A stretch of 64,000 bases of DNA from NCEH01 sp040049195 (GCF_040049195.1 NZ_JBDZDL010000008.1); one strand, 5' to 3'. Counted from the stretch's first letter, positions 9,880-20,787 are shown. Notes: generated by a model not told the origin, from the letters alone. Numbers and translations are program-made.

Positions 9880-10686
9880 ATGGCCACGCCGTCCTTCTGG
9901 AAGGGCTTCCTCAAGCTCTCCCTCGTTACCTGCCCGGTGGCCATGATGCCGGCGACCACGCAAGCGGAGAAGATCCGCTTCCACACCCTCAACCGTGAAA
10001 CCGGCCACCGGGTCCGCGCGCAATATGTGGACAGCGAAAGCCAGGAGCCAGTGGCCGAAGACGACCAGGTGATGGGCTATGCCCGCGACGGGGAAAGCTA
10101 CGTCACGTTCGAGGACGAGGAACTGGACGCGGTGGCACTGGAGAGCACCCGCACCATCGACATCGAGACCTTCGTGCCGGAGACCTCCATCGGCTGGATC
10201 TGGTACGACACGCCGCATTATCTCTTCCCCAACGATCCGGTCGGCGAGGAGGCGTTCGCGGTGATCCGCGACGCCATGGCCGCCACGAAGACCGCCGGCA
10301 TCGCCCGCCTCGTGCTCTATCGGCGCGAGCGCGCGGTTCTGGTGCGGCCGGACGGCAAGGGCATGGTGGTGTGGACGCTGCGCTACGGCAATGAGGTGCG
10401 CGATGCCGGCGAGGTGTTCGACGCGCACGAGGCGGCCAAGCCCGAGGCGCCGCTGATGAAGCTGGTGCAGTCCCTGATCGCGGAGCGCTCGCAGCCCTGG
10501 AGCGCGGATCTGGTGAAGGACCCCGTTCAGGCCGAGCTGAAGAAGATCATCGCCGCCAAGAAGAAGGGCCGCGCCCGCGCGAAGCCGAAGGCGCCGGCCG
10601 AGGCACCCAGCAATGTGGTGAACATCATGGATGCGCTGAAGCGCAGCCTGAAGGCGGAAGAAGGAAGCGGCAAGCGGCGCAAATGA
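9880..10686 (+). CDS. ku: Non-homologous end-joining protein Ku (first copy)
   Basis: Bacterial Ku, 268 residues from the ATG at 9880 (GGAG 7 nt upstream; an in-frame ATG at 9844 has no ribosome site). It starts FWKGFLKLSLVTCPV, the standard Ku opening, contains the beta-barrel core with FHTLNRETGHRV and DIETFVPE, and ends in a basic lysine-rich tail (AAKKKGRARAKPK) as in proteins that bind and thread DNA ends. Ku dimers ring broken ends and recruit LigD. It is divergent from ligD with 86 bp between and convergent with the second ku. Alphaproteobacteria such as Sinorhizobium often carry several Ku paralogues that can pair as heterodimers. Confidence 0.95.
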   Translation: MATPSFWKGFLKLSLVTCPVAMMPATTQAEKIRFHTLNRETGHRVRAQYVDSESQEPVAEDDQVMGYARDGESYVTFEDEELDAVALESTRTIDIETFVPETSIGWIWYDTPHYLFPNDPVGEEAFAVIRDAMAATKTAGIARLVLYRRERAVLVRPDGKGMVVWTLRYGNEVRDAGEVFDAHEAAKPEAPLMKLVQSLIAERSQPWSADLVKDPVQAELKKIIAAKKKGRARAKPKAPAEAPSNVVNIMDALKRSLKAEEGSGKRRK

Positions 10687-10708
10687 GGCGCTGCCGTCGC
10701 TCCCCCGA

Positions 10709-11605
10709 TCAGCTGGCCTTGCGCGTCGGCCGCGGCTTTGCCTTTGTCTCTTCCGCAGCGGCAGAGCGCGCCTTGGCGGGCGCTTTCTTCGCGCCTTTGG
10801 TGTCGGACGCCTTTTTGGGCCCGCCCTTGCCGCCCTCGCCGGCGCTGGCACGCAGGGCCTCTAGCAGATTGACCACGTTGGATTTCGCCGGCGCCTTCGG
10901 ACGGGCGATCTTGCGGCCCTCCAGCTTGGCGCGCACCAGATCCACCACCGCCGCCTCGTAGCGGTCCTCGAACGCGGTGGGATCGAAACTGCCGGCCTTG
11001 GTGGCGATGATGTGCTTGGCGAGGTCCAGCATCTCGCCCTTCACCTTCAAGGCGGGCACGTGCGAGAAGGCATCGGCGGCGGCGCGGACCTCATAGTCGA
11101 AATTCAGCGTGGTCGCGATCATGCCGGCCTTGTACGGGCGCAGCAGCACCGTGCGCACGCGGCGGAACAGCACCGTGCGCGCCAGCGCCGCCACCTTCTT
11201 CGATTCCATGCCGGCGCGGATCAGGGCGAAGACCTTGGCGGCGACATCGTCCGTCGGCGCGAGATAATAGGGCCGGTCCAGATAGACGAGGTCGATCTCG
11301 TTGCACGGGATGAAGGTCGAGATGTCCAGCGTCTTGTCGCTCTCCGGCACGGCGGCGGCGATCTCCTCGGGCTCCAGCACGATATAATCGCCGTTGCCCG
11401 TCTCATAACCCTTCACCTGCTGGTCGCGCTCGACCGGTTCGCCGGTCTCCTCGTCCACGAACAGACGGTTCAGCCGGTGGCCGCTCTTGCGGCTGACCGT
11501 GTGGAACGACACGCGTTCGGACTGGGAGACGGCCGAATAGAGCCCCACCGCGCAGCTCAGCTCCGCGATCTTCAGGAAACCCTTCCAATTGGCGCGAGGC
11601 GACAT
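10709..11605 (-). CDS. ku: Non-homologous end-joining protein Ku (second copy)
   Basis: A second Ku of 298 residues from the ATG at 11605 (GGGAG 6 nt upstream; upstream in-frame starts lack a site). It has WKGFLKIAELSCAVGLYSA, FHTVSRKSGHRLNR and DISTFIPCNEIDLVY, so it is clearly paralogous to, not a recent copy of, the Ku at 9880. The C-terminal ~50 residues are a Lys/Ala/Pro tail, longer than in the first copy. It converges on the first ku with a 22-bp gap, and coxC lies divergently 118 bp upstream. A Ku pair with one ligD suggests that the two may form heterodimers or act in different growth states. Confidence 0.95.
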   Translation of the reverse strand: MSPRANWKGFLKIAELSCAVGLYSAVSQSERVSFHTVSRKSGHRLNRLFVDEETGEPVERDQQVKGYETGNGDYIVLEPEEIAAAVPESDKTLDISTFIPCNEIDLVYLDRPYYLAPTDDVAAKVFALIRAGMESKKVAALARTVLFRRVRTVLLRPYKAGMIATTLNFDYEVRAAADAFSHVPALKVKGEMLDLAKHIIATKAGSFDPTAFEDRYEAAVVDLVRAKLEGRKIARPKAPAKSNVVNLLEALRASAGEGGKGGPKKASDTKGAKKAPAKARSAAAEETKAKPRPTRKAS

Positions 11606-11723
11606 GGGCAGCTCCCGTGCGACGATCCCGCTCAACGCGGCCGCGCCGTCCGCGTTCCGTGCGCCGCTCGCGAAGAGCTGCATTGACCGGCGCGCCGCGC
11701 GATTTTACTCAAGGAGCATAAGA

Positions 11724-13091
11724 ATGGCCACGCTTGGAACGTGGCCGCAATTCGGGAGAGGGACGCGCCGCGCGCGTCAAGCCGGGAGAGGTGACGTGCT
11801 CGCCCATAATCCTTGGCTCGTGGCCCTGTCGCTGCTGATCGCGGCCCAGGGCAGCTATGTGAGCCTGCTGCTGGCGGACCAGGTGGACCGGAGCACCGGC
11901 GTGCGCCGGCGCCTGGCGCTCGCGGCGGCGGCGGTGACGCTGGCGGTCAGCATCTGGTCCATGCATTTCGTCGGCATGCTGGCGGCGCAATTTCCCGTCG
12001 GCGTGGATTTCCTGGTGCTGCCCACGCTGGTCTCGTTTCTCATCTGCGTGCTGATGGTCGGCGCGGGGGTGCTGATCGTGCACACCTCCCATCCTCGCAC
12101 GCTACGCATCGCCGGCGGGGCGGTGGCCATGGGGGCGGGGGTGATCGCGATGCATTATGTGGGCATGTCCGCCATCGACATGCCCGGCCACATGCACCAC
12201 GCCCCGCGCTATGTGCTGGCGGCGGGCGTGGTGGCGGTGGCCGCGAGCGCGCTCGCCTTGTGGCAGATCGAGCGGCCGTTCGTCAGCGCCTCGCGCATGG
12301 CCTCGGCGGTGCTGCTGGGCCTCGCCATCTCCGGCATGCATTATACCGCCATGGCCGGCATGAGCGTGATGGCGGATCACGGCGCCCCGCTGTCCGCCAC
12401 CGCGACGCCGAGCCTGTCGCACGATCTGATGGCGATGATCGTGGCGGTGGTGTCGTTCCTCATCTCCGGCGGCTTCCTGCTCTCGCTGATGCCGGAGCGC
12501 GAACCCGCGCCAGCCGAGCCCGGCGCCCTCCTGGCCGCCGCCCATCCTGCCACCGGCCGCGCGACGCAACCGCATCCGCAAGGGCAAGGGGACCTACACC
12601 CGCGCGATACCGCCCCTGATGCCCCGCCGCCTCTGCCCCAGCATCCGGTCGCGGCCACCCCGGCCGAGGGAGACGCGGCGGAACTCGACGCCTTCCTAGA
12701 GGATGCGCCCGCCGCCGCCCTGCCCTCGGCGAACGGCGCCGCCCGGCGATTCGCCCGTGAGATCGAGGTGGAGAAGGACGGACACCGCCGCGCCCTGCCG
12801 GTGGGGGACATCGTGTTCGTCCGCGCGAATGCCCGCTACACCTATATCTCCGACGGCGCGCACGAATTCTTCTGCCAGCACACCATCGGCGAGGTGGATG
12901 GCCTGCTCGATCCGTCCGCCTTCATGCGCGTCCACCGCAGCTACATCGTCGCGCTGGCGCATATCGAGGCGGTGCGGCGGGTGGGGGATGCGGGGGCTGC
13001 GGAGATCGACGCGGTCCTGCAGCGCAGCATTCCTGTTGCACGTGCGCGCTTCTCCACGCTGAAGCAGCGGGTGAGCGCCGCCAAGGCGTGA
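11724..13091 (+). CDS. coxC: CoxC-like regulator: MHYT membrane sensor with LytTR DNA-binding domain
   Basis: A 455-residue protein starting at the ATG at 11724, preceded by AAGGAG at 7-nt spacing. The N-terminal half has about seven membrane helices carrying three MHYT-type motifs: SMHFVGM (~79), AMHYVGM (~142) and GMHYTAM (~204). MHYT domains are proposed to bind copper and sense O2, CO or NO. A proline/alanine-rich linker (~255-340) leads to a LytTR DNA-binding domain (~345-450; ending SFMRVHRSYIVALAHIE and PVARARF). This architecture is that of CoxC and CoxH of the Oligotropha cox cluster, and coxM follows on the same strand, so I call it coxC. It probably controls coxMSL from the membrane in response to CO, perhaps through the repeats at 13111-13173. 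No second MHYT-LytTR gene (coxH) is present in this window. Confidence 0.9.
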   Translation: MATLGTWPQFGRGTRRARQAGRGDVLAHNPWLVALSLLIAAQGSYVSLLLADQVDRSTGVRRRLALAAAAVTLAVSIWSMHFVGMLAAQFPVGVDFLVLPTLVSFLICVLMVGAGVLIVHTSHPRTLRIAGGAVAMGAGVIAMHYVGMSAIDMPGHMHHAPRYVLAAGVVAVAASALALWQIERPFVSASRMASAVLLGLAISGMHYTAMAGMSVMADHGAPLSATATPSLSHDLMAMIVAVVSFLISGGFLLSLMPEREPAPAEPGALLAAAHPATGRATQPHPQGQGDLHPRDTAPDAPPPLPQHPVAATPAEGDAAELDAFLEDAPAAALPSANGAARRFAREIEVEKDGHRRALPVGDIVFVRANARYTYISDGAHEFFCQHTIGEVDGLLDPSAFMRVHRSYIVALAHIEAVRRVGDAGAAEIDAVLQRSIPVARARFSTLKQRVSAAKA

Positions 13092-13284
13092 ATCGGGCAA
13101 CAGGCCTGCCGCATTTCATGCCGGAATGTCAGTAGAACTGACGCATTTCATGCACCAACCACCGCGCTTCATGACCGCGCGAAGCCGTTGATTCCTTTAC
13201 CCTTGTTGCTGCGGCGCGAGAGCGGCGAGCCTCTTTGGAACAAGACCAAGTCGATTGACCTGTCTGTCCAAAGGGGAAGACGCC
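13092..13284 (+). promoter_or_regulatory. coxC-coxM intergenic region with three phased TTCATG direct repeats
   Basis: TTCATG occurs at 13115-13120, 13147-13152 and 13168-13173, that is 32 and 21 bp apart, three and two helical turns. The first two are within an exact 11-bp repeat, GCATTTCATGC (13111-13121 and 13143-13153). Between them is a perfect inverted repeat GTCAGT-AGA-ACTGAC (13128-13142). LytTR proteins bind direct repeats about 21 bp apart, and the gene just upstream encodes a LytTR regulator, so this is a candidate CoxC operator. A second inverted repeat, CTTTGGA/TCCAAAG (13233-13239, 13267-13273), brackets the leader before the coxM ribosome site (AAGGGGAAG). Confidence 0.6.
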
Positions 13285-14151
13285 ATGATTCCCGGTCGCT
13301 TCGAATATCACCGGCCGAAAAGCCTCCCGGAGGCGGTCGCGCTGCTGGCAAGGCTGGGCGAGGATGCCCGCCCGCTCGCCGGCGGCCACAGCCTGATCCC
13401 CATGATGAAACTGCGCATGGCGACGCCGGAGCATCTGGTGGACCTCGCCGGCATCGCCGACCTGAAGGGCATCCGCCACGAGGGCGGGCGCATCGTCATC
13501 GGCGCCATGACCACCCAGGCCGAGCTGATCGCCTCGGCGGACCTCTCCGCTGCCCTGCCGATCCTGAAGGAAACCGCGCTGCTCATCGCCGATCCACAGG
13601 TGCGCTATGTGGGCACGCTCGGCGGCAATGTGGCCAATGGCGATCCCGGCAACGACATGCCGGCCGTGATGATGGCGCTCGACGCCACCTATCAGCTGGC
13701 CAGAGAGAAGGGCGCGCGTGAGGTGGCCGCCCGCGACTTCTACCAGGGCGCCTATTTCACCGCCCTCGAGCCGGGCGAGATGCTCGCCGCAATCTCCATT
13801 CCGGTGCCGCCGCCAGGGCACGGCGCCGCCTATGAGAAGCTGAAGCGCAAGATCGGCGATTATGCCACCGCGGCCGCGGCCGTCGTGCTCACCAAGGCGC
13901 AGGGGCGCATCGAGACCTGCGCCATCGCGCTCACCAATGTGGGCGACACGCCCCTGCTGGCGGAAGAAGCCGCGCACATCCTCACCGGCACGAACGCGGA
14001 CCCGGCGAGCCTCGCCCGCGCCATCGCCGCCGCCGAGGCCATCACGGAGCCGGCGACCGACGGGCGCGGCACGGCCGCCTACCGCACCAAGATGGCGGGA
14101 ATCATGCTCCAGCGCGCCCTGGCGCGGGCGCTTGCCCGCGCCGCCGGCTGA
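13285..14151 (+). CDS. coxM: Aerobic CO dehydrogenase, medium FAD-binding subunit
   Basis: The flavoprotein subunit of molybdenum CO dehydrogenase, which takes electrons from the CoxS iron-sulfur clusters and passes them to quinone or cytochrome. It has 288 residues, the known CoxM length. FAD motifs are AGGHS at 32-36 and TLGGN at 111-115, the same positions as in Oligotropha CoxM. The ATG at 13285 has a GGGGAAG ribosome site; the in-frame codon at 13255 has none. coxS follows after 26 bp with its own ribosome site (GAGGAA). Order M-S-L is the standard one for form I CO dehydrogenase. Confidence 0.97.
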   Translation: MIPGRFEYHRPKSLPEAVALLARLGEDARPLAGGHSLIPMMKLRMATPEHLVDLAGIADLKGIRHEGGRIVIGAMTTQAELIASADLSAALPILKETALLIADPQVRYVGTLGGNVANGDPGNDMPAVMMALDATYQLAREKGAREVAARDFYQGAYFTALEPGEMLAAISIPVPPPGHGAAYEKLKRKIGDYATAAAAVVLTKAQGRIETCAIALTNVGDTPLLAEEAAHILTGTNADPASLARAIAAAEAITEPATDGRGTAAYRTKMAGIMLQRALARALARAAG

Positions 14152-14177
14152 CCCCTTACTCCGCGAGGAACCCAAAA

Positions 14178-14674
14178 ATGGCGAAGGTTCACGTCTCCAT
14201 GACGGTGAACGGCGATGCGGTCGAAGGGCTCGTCGAGCCGCGCACGCTGCTCATCCATTTCATCCGCGAAAACCTGATGCTCACCGGCGCGCATATCGGC
14301 TGCGACACCTCCCATTGCGGCGCCTGCACGGTGGATCTCGACGGCAAGTCGGTGAAGAGCTGCACCCTGTTCGCGGTGCAGGCGGAGGGCGCGCAGATCA
14401 CCACCATCGAGGGCATGGCCGCGCCCGACGGCACGCTGAACGCCTTGCAGGAAGGCTTCCGCATGATGCACGGGCTGCAATGCGGCTTCTGCACCCCCGG
14501 CATGATCCTGCGGGCGCACCGCTTGCTGCTGGAGAATCCGAACCCGAGCGAAGCGGACATCCGCTTCGGCATCGCCGGCAATATCTGCCGCTGCACCGGC
14601 TACCAGAACATCGTCAAGGCGATCCAATACGCCGCCGCCAAGATCAACGGCGTGCCGTTCCAGGAGGCTGCGGA

Positions 14675-14678
<4 letters not shown>
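14178..14678 (+). CDS. coxS: Aerobic CO dehydrogenase, small [2Fe-2S] subunit
   Basis: A 166-residue iron-sulfur subunit carrying two [2Fe-2S] clusters. The N-terminal plant-type ferredoxin cluster uses Cys42, Cys47, Cys50 and Cys62. The C-terminal four-helix domain cluster uses Cys102, Cys105, Cys137 and Cys139 (QCGFC and CRC motifs). All eight cysteines are present at the positions known for Oligotropha CoxS. It relays electrons from the Mo-Cu site in CoxL to the FAD in CoxM. The stop codon overlaps the coxL start (ATGA at 14675-14678), indicating translational coupling. Confidence 0.97.
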
Positions 14679-17113
<2,435 letters not shown>

Positions 17114-17120
17114 TCCTCCA

Positions 17121-17152
17121 GGGAGGGCGCAGAGGCGCCCTCCCCTCTTTTT
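17121..17152 (+). terminator. Intrinsic terminator between coxL and coxD
   Basis: A perfect 10-bp GC stem, GGGAGGGCGC / GCGCCCTCCC (17121-17130 and 17135-17144), with an AGAG loop and followed by CTCTTTTTG. It lies 7 nt after the coxL stop and before the coxD ATG at 17168. It has the form of a Rho-independent terminator, so it probably limits read-through from coxMSL into coxDEFG. Confidence 0.85.
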
Positions 17153-17167
17153 GATGGCGACGCACAC

Positions 17168-18046
17168 ATGAGCGACCGGGACATCATCGCGCAGCGCCTC
17201 GCCGAGGCCGGCTATCTCGCCGACCGCGACCTTGCGACCGCGCTCTATCTGATGGACCTGCTGCACCGTCCGCTGCTGCTGGAAGGCGCGGCCGGTGTGG
17301 GCAAGACGGCGGTGGCGCAGGCGCTCGCGCAGGTGCACGGCGCGCCGCTGATCCGCCTGCAATGCTATGAGGGGCTGGACCAGAACGCCGCCCTCTATGA
17401 ATGGAACTACCAGCGCCAGATCCTCGCGCTCAAGGCCCGCGAGGGCAGCGGCGAGAGCCCGCGCGCGGTGGAAGCGGAGATCTTCTCGCAGGATTATCTG
17501 CTGGAGCGTCCGCTGCTCGCGGCGATCCGCAGCACCACCCCCGCCGTTCTGCTGATCGACGAGGTGGACCGCGCGGACGAGGAGTTCGAAGCCTTCCTGC
17601 TGGAGATCCTCTCCGATTTCCAGGTCACCATTCCCGAGCTCGGCACGGTGACGGCGCGCTCCATTCCGCGCGTGGTGCTCACCTCCAACGGCACGCGCGA
17701 ACTCTCCGACGCGCTGCGCCGCCGCTGCCTCTATCATTTCGTGGATTTCCCGGAGGTGGACCGCGAGGCGGCCATCCTGAAGGCCCGCGTGCCGGGCATC
17801 GAGGCGGCGCTGGCCCTCCAGGTGGCGCGCTTCGTGCGCGACGTGCGGCGGGAAGATTTGCGCAAGGTGCCGGGCGTCGCCGAGAGCCTGGATTTTGCCG
17901 CCGCCCTCACCGGCATCGGGCTGAAGGACCTGCGGCGCGACCCCGAGAGCGTCTACGATTTGCTCATCACCTTGCTGAAGACCCATGAGGACCGCTGCGC
18001 TTTGCCGCGCGAGGTGGTCTCCCGCCTGCTGGAACAGGTGGCCTGA
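17168..18046 (+). CDS. coxD: CoxD, MoxR-family AAA+ ATPase for CO dehydrogenase maturation
   Basis: A 292-residue AAA+ ATPase. The Walker A motif is GAAGVGKTA (~40-48), Walker B LLIDEVDRADEEFE (~128-141), and the sensor 1 region is VVLTSNGTRELSDALRRR, with an arginine finger. In Oligotropha, CoxD is needed to install sulfur and copper in the Mo-Cu active site and acts as a chaperone with CoxE. The stop overlaps the coxE start (TGATG at 18044-18048), fitting a joint MoxR-VWA machine. Its ribosome site is weak and lies just downstream of the coxL terminator. Confidence 0.93.
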   Translation: MSDRDIIAQRLAEAGYLADRDLATALYLMDLLHRPLLLEGAAGVGKTAVAQALAQVHGAPLIRLQCYEGLDQNAALYEWNYQRQILALKAREGSGESPRAVEAEIFSQDYLLERPLLAAIRSTTPAVLLIDEVDRADEEFEAFLLEILSDFQVTIPELGTVTARSIPRVVLTSNGTRELSDALRRRCLYHFVDFPEVDREAAILKARVPGIEAALALQVARFVRDVRREDLRKVPGVAESLDFAAALTGIGLKDLRRDPESVYDLLITLLKTHEDRCALPREVVSRLLEQVA

Positions 18047-19251
18047 TGCACGCGCCCGCGCCCTCCCCCCGTCCCGAGCCGCCGCCGGTGGGCGCGATGG
18101 TGCGCGCGCGGCTCGCGGGCTTCGTGCGGGCGCTGCGCGACAACGGCTTCGCCACCGGCCTCGCCGAGAGCGCCGACGCGCTGCGGGTGCTTTCCCAACC
18201 CGACCTTGCGGACAAGACCCGCCTGCGCGCGGCCCTGCGCGCGGTGTTCGCCTCCCGCCGCTCGGACTGGGAGACATTCGACGATCTGTTCGAGGCCTAT
18301 TGGTTCGAGAAGCATTTGCGCGCCAGCGTGCGCATGGCGGACCAGCGCCGCACGCCCACCGCCCTGCCGCCGCGCCCCGGCGCGGAGGCACCCGAAGCCG
18401 GCGGCGGCGGGCCGGTGAGCCGGGTGGACCGCGTGCCGGGCAGCGAGGCGGGAGCGGACGAAGGCGCCGAGCAGCGCCGCGCCGGCGCCTCCCGCGCCGA
18501 GCGGCTGGAGACCACCGACTTCCGCCACATCGCCGACCCACAGGAGCTGGAGCGCGCCTATGCGCTGGCCCAGCGCCTCGCCAAGGCCATGCGCGCCCGC
18601 CTCACCCGGCGCGCGCGCGCCGCCCGCACCGGCGCCCGGCTGGATCTGCGGCGCACCCTCCACCGGTCGGTCGCGCGGGGCGGCCTGCCGGTGGAGCTGG
18701 TGCAGCGCCGCCGCCGGACGAAGCCCTTGAAGCTGGTGATCCTGCTGGATGCCTCCGGCTCCATGAGCCCCTATGTGGCGGTGTTCGTGCGCTTCATCCA
18801 CGGCGCGCTGGACAGCTTCCGCCAGGCTTCCGCCTTCGTCTTCCACACCCGCCTGATCGACGTGACCGACGCGGTGAAGGAGAAGGACCCGCAGCGCGCC
18901 ATGGACCGCCTCGGCCTGATGGCCCAGGGGGTGGGCGGCGGCACGCGGATCGGCGAGAGCCTTTCCACTTTCAACCGCTGGCACGCCGCGCGCACGCTCC
19001 ATTCGCGCACCGCCGTGCTGATCGTCTCGGACGGCTACGACACCGGCGAACCGGAGCTGCTGGCGCGCGAGATGGCGGCCCTGCACCGCCGCTGCCGCCG
19101 CATCGTGTGGCTCAATCCCATGATCGGCTGGCGCGATTATGCCCCGGAGGCGGCCGGCATGAAGGCGGCATTGCCGTTCGTGGACCTGTTCGCGCCGGCC
19201 CACAATCTGGAGAGCCTGGAAGCACTCGAACCCTATCTTGCCCGGCTATGA
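18046..19251 (+). CDS. coxE: CoxE, von Willebrand factor A domain protein for CO dehydrogenase maturation
   Basis: A 401-residue protein with a C-terminal VWA domain. The metal-ion-dependent adhesion site is DASGSM (~234-239), with later GTRIGES and VSDGYDTGEPE as the other MIDAS segments. The N-terminal half is basic and alanine-rich with a low-complexity region (~100-150). CoxE partners the AAA+ protein CoxD and in Oligotropha is required for copper insertion into the CoxL centre. It is coupled to coxD by a 1-nt overlap and runs into coxF, whose ribosome site lies over its stop. Confidence 0.93.
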   Translation: MHAPAPSPRPEPPPVGAMVRARLAGFVRALRDNGFATGLAESADALRVLSQPDLADKTRLRAALRAVFASRRSDWETFDDLFEAYWFEKHLRASVRMADQRRTPTALPPRPGAEAPEAGGGGPVSRVDRVPGSEAGADEGAEQRRAGASRAERLETTDFRHIADPQELERAYALAQRLAKAMRARLTRRARAARTGARLDLRRTLHRSVARGGLPVELVQRRRRTKPLKLVILLDASGSMSPYVAVFVRFIHGALDSFRQASAFVFHTRLIDVTDAVKEKDPQRAMDRLGLMAQGVGGGTRIGESLSTFNRWHAARTLHSRTAVLIVSDGYDTGEPELLAREMAALHRRCRRIVWLNPMIGWRDYAPEAAGMKAALPFVDLFAPAHNLESLEALEPYLARL

Positions 19252-19265
19252 CGGGAGGAGGCGCC

Positions 19266-20087
19266 ATGACCAGTCCCATCGACATGTTCGCGCTCATGGA
19301 CGGCATGAAGCAGAAGGAGCAGCCGTTCGCGCTCGCCACCGTGGTGCGCACGGTCTCCGTCACCGCCGCCAAGGCGGGCGCGAAGGCTTTGATTTTGCCC
19401 GACGGCACGGTGCTCGCGGGCTGGATCGGCGGTGGCTGCGCACGCGGGGCGACGCTGAAGGCCGCCCGCGAGGCGCTCGCCGACGGCCAGCCGCGCCTTG
19501 TCTCCATCCAGCCGGAAGACCTGCTGGAGGATCTCGGCGTGCACGCCGGGGAGACCCGCGAGGGGGTGCGCTACGTCTCCAACATGTGCCCGTCGAAGGG
19601 CACCATGGATATCTTCGTGGAACCGGTGCTGCCGCGCCCGGAACTGGTGGTGATGGGCGCTTCCCCTGTGGCGGTGGCGCTGGTTTCTCTGGCGCCACAG
19701 TTCGGCTTCAGCGTCACCGCCGCCGCGCCGGCCGCGGACCATGCGAAATTCGCCGGCGCCGACCGCATGGCGGACGGCTTCGCGCCGCCGCCGGCGAGCG
19801 GGCCGCGCTTCGTCGTGGTCTCCACCCAGGGTGCCGGCGATCTCGCCGCGCTCACCGCCGCGCTCGGCCTGGAGGCGCGCCATGTGGCCTTCGTGGGCTC
19901 GCGGCGCAAGGCGCAGACGCTCAGCGAGAAATTGCGCGCGGCCGGCGTGCCCCCGGCCCGGCTCGATGCGCTGAAGGCCCCGGCCGGCCTCGATCTCGGC
20001 GCCATTACGCCGGAGGAGATCGCGCTTTCCATCCTTGCCGAACTGGTGCTCGTGCGCAGGCGCGACCAGCGCGGCGCCGTTTCTTAG
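19266..20087 (+). CDS. coxF: CoxF, XdhC/CoxI-family maturation factor
   Basis: A 273-residue protein of the XdhC/CoxI/CoxF family. The N-terminal domain has WIGGGCARGATL (~57-68), and the C-terminal Rossmann-like domain has VVMGASPVAVALV and FVGSRRKA. Members bind molybdenum cofactor and help insert or sulfurate it in xanthine-oxidase-type enzymes. I chose the ATG at 19266 because GGGAGGAGGC precedes it at 3-4 nt spacing; an in-frame ATG at 19248 overlaps the coxE stop (ATGA) and is an alternative. The short spacing suggests that either may be used. Confidence 0.9.
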   Translation: MTSPIDMFALMDGMKQKEQPFALATVVRTVSVTAAKAGAKALILPDGTVLAGWIGGGCARGATLKAAREALADGQPRLVSIQPEDLLEDLGVHAGETREGVRYVSNMCPSKGTMDIFVEPVLPRPELVVMGASPVAVALVSLAPQFGFSVTAAAPAADHAKFAGADRMADGFAPPPASGPRFVVVSTQGAGDLAALTAALGLEARHVAFVGSRRKAQTLSEKLRAAGVPPARLDALKAPAGLDLGAITPEEIALSILAELVLVRRRDQRGAVS

Positions 20088-20106
20088 AAGAAGAGAGACC
20101 ATCGCC

Positions 20107-20772
20107 ATGGACATGAGCGGCTCACAGCGCATCGAAGCCAGCCCGGCGGCCGTCTGGGCGGCGCTGAACGATCCCGAGGTGCTGAAGCAATGCATCCCCG
20201 GCTGCGAGAGCATCGCCAAAACCTCCGACACGCAGATGGAGGCTGTGGTGGTGCTGCGGGTGGGGCCGGTGAAGGCCTCGTTCAAGGGCGCCGTCACCTT
20301 GTCGGACATCGAGCCGGAACAGGGCTACACCATCACCGGCGAAGGCTCCGGCGGGCTCGCCGGCTATGCCAAGGGCTCGGCCAAGGTGCGCCTGCAGCCC
20401 GAGGGAACCGGCACCCTGCTCTATTATGAGGTGAGCGCGGATGTGGGCGGCAAGCTCGCCCAGCTCGGCGCACGGCTGATCGACGCGACGGCGAAGAAGC
20501 TGGCCGGCGAATTCTTCACCAATTTCGGCGCGATCGTCGCCCCGCCGGCGGCCGCGGCCGAAGCCCCGGCGGAATCCGGCACGGAACCGGAGGCGGCGCC
20601 CGCCGCAGGCACGGAGAAAGCGGGCAAGGGCTGGCTCGGCGGCCTGTTCGGCAAGGCGACGGCCGGTGCGCTGGTGGCGGGCGTCCTGCTTGTGCCGCCC
20701 TGCTGCCTGAACGGCACGCACGCCCATGCGGCCGGAGACTTCGCCTTCCCCATCTGCCACGGCAAGGGATGA
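20107..20772 (+). CDS. coxG: CoxG, SRPBCC-family protein of the CO dehydrogenase system
   Basis: A 221-residue START/SRPBCC-fold protein (residues 1-150; opening RIEASPAAVWAALNDPEVLKQCIPGCES, typical of the CoxG family). A Ala/Pro/Glu-rich linker (~150-180) leads to a hydrophobic C-terminal segment, WLGGLFGKATAGALVAGVLL. CoxG proteins bind CO dehydrogenase to the membrane and have been reported to carry quinone to the enzyme. The final ~25 residues (PPCCLNG to HGKG) look unlike a membrane anchor and contain three cysteines; this may be lineage-specific or a drifted tail. GAGAGACC precedes the ATG. It is the last gene of the cox run; no coxH, coxI or coxK follows. Confidence 0.88.
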   Translation: MDMSGSQRIEASPAAVWAALNDPEVLKQCIPGCESIAKTSDTQMEAVVVLRVGPVKASFKGAVTLSDIEPEQGYTITGEGSGGLAGYAKGSAKVRLQPEGTGTLLYYEVSADVGGKLAQLGARLIDATAKKLAGEFFTNFGAIVAPPAAAAEAPAESGTEPEAAPAAGTEKAGKGWLGGLFGKATAGALVAGVLLVPPCCLNGTHAHAAGDFAFPICHGKG

Positions 20773-20787
20773 CGCGCTCGTAAAATT

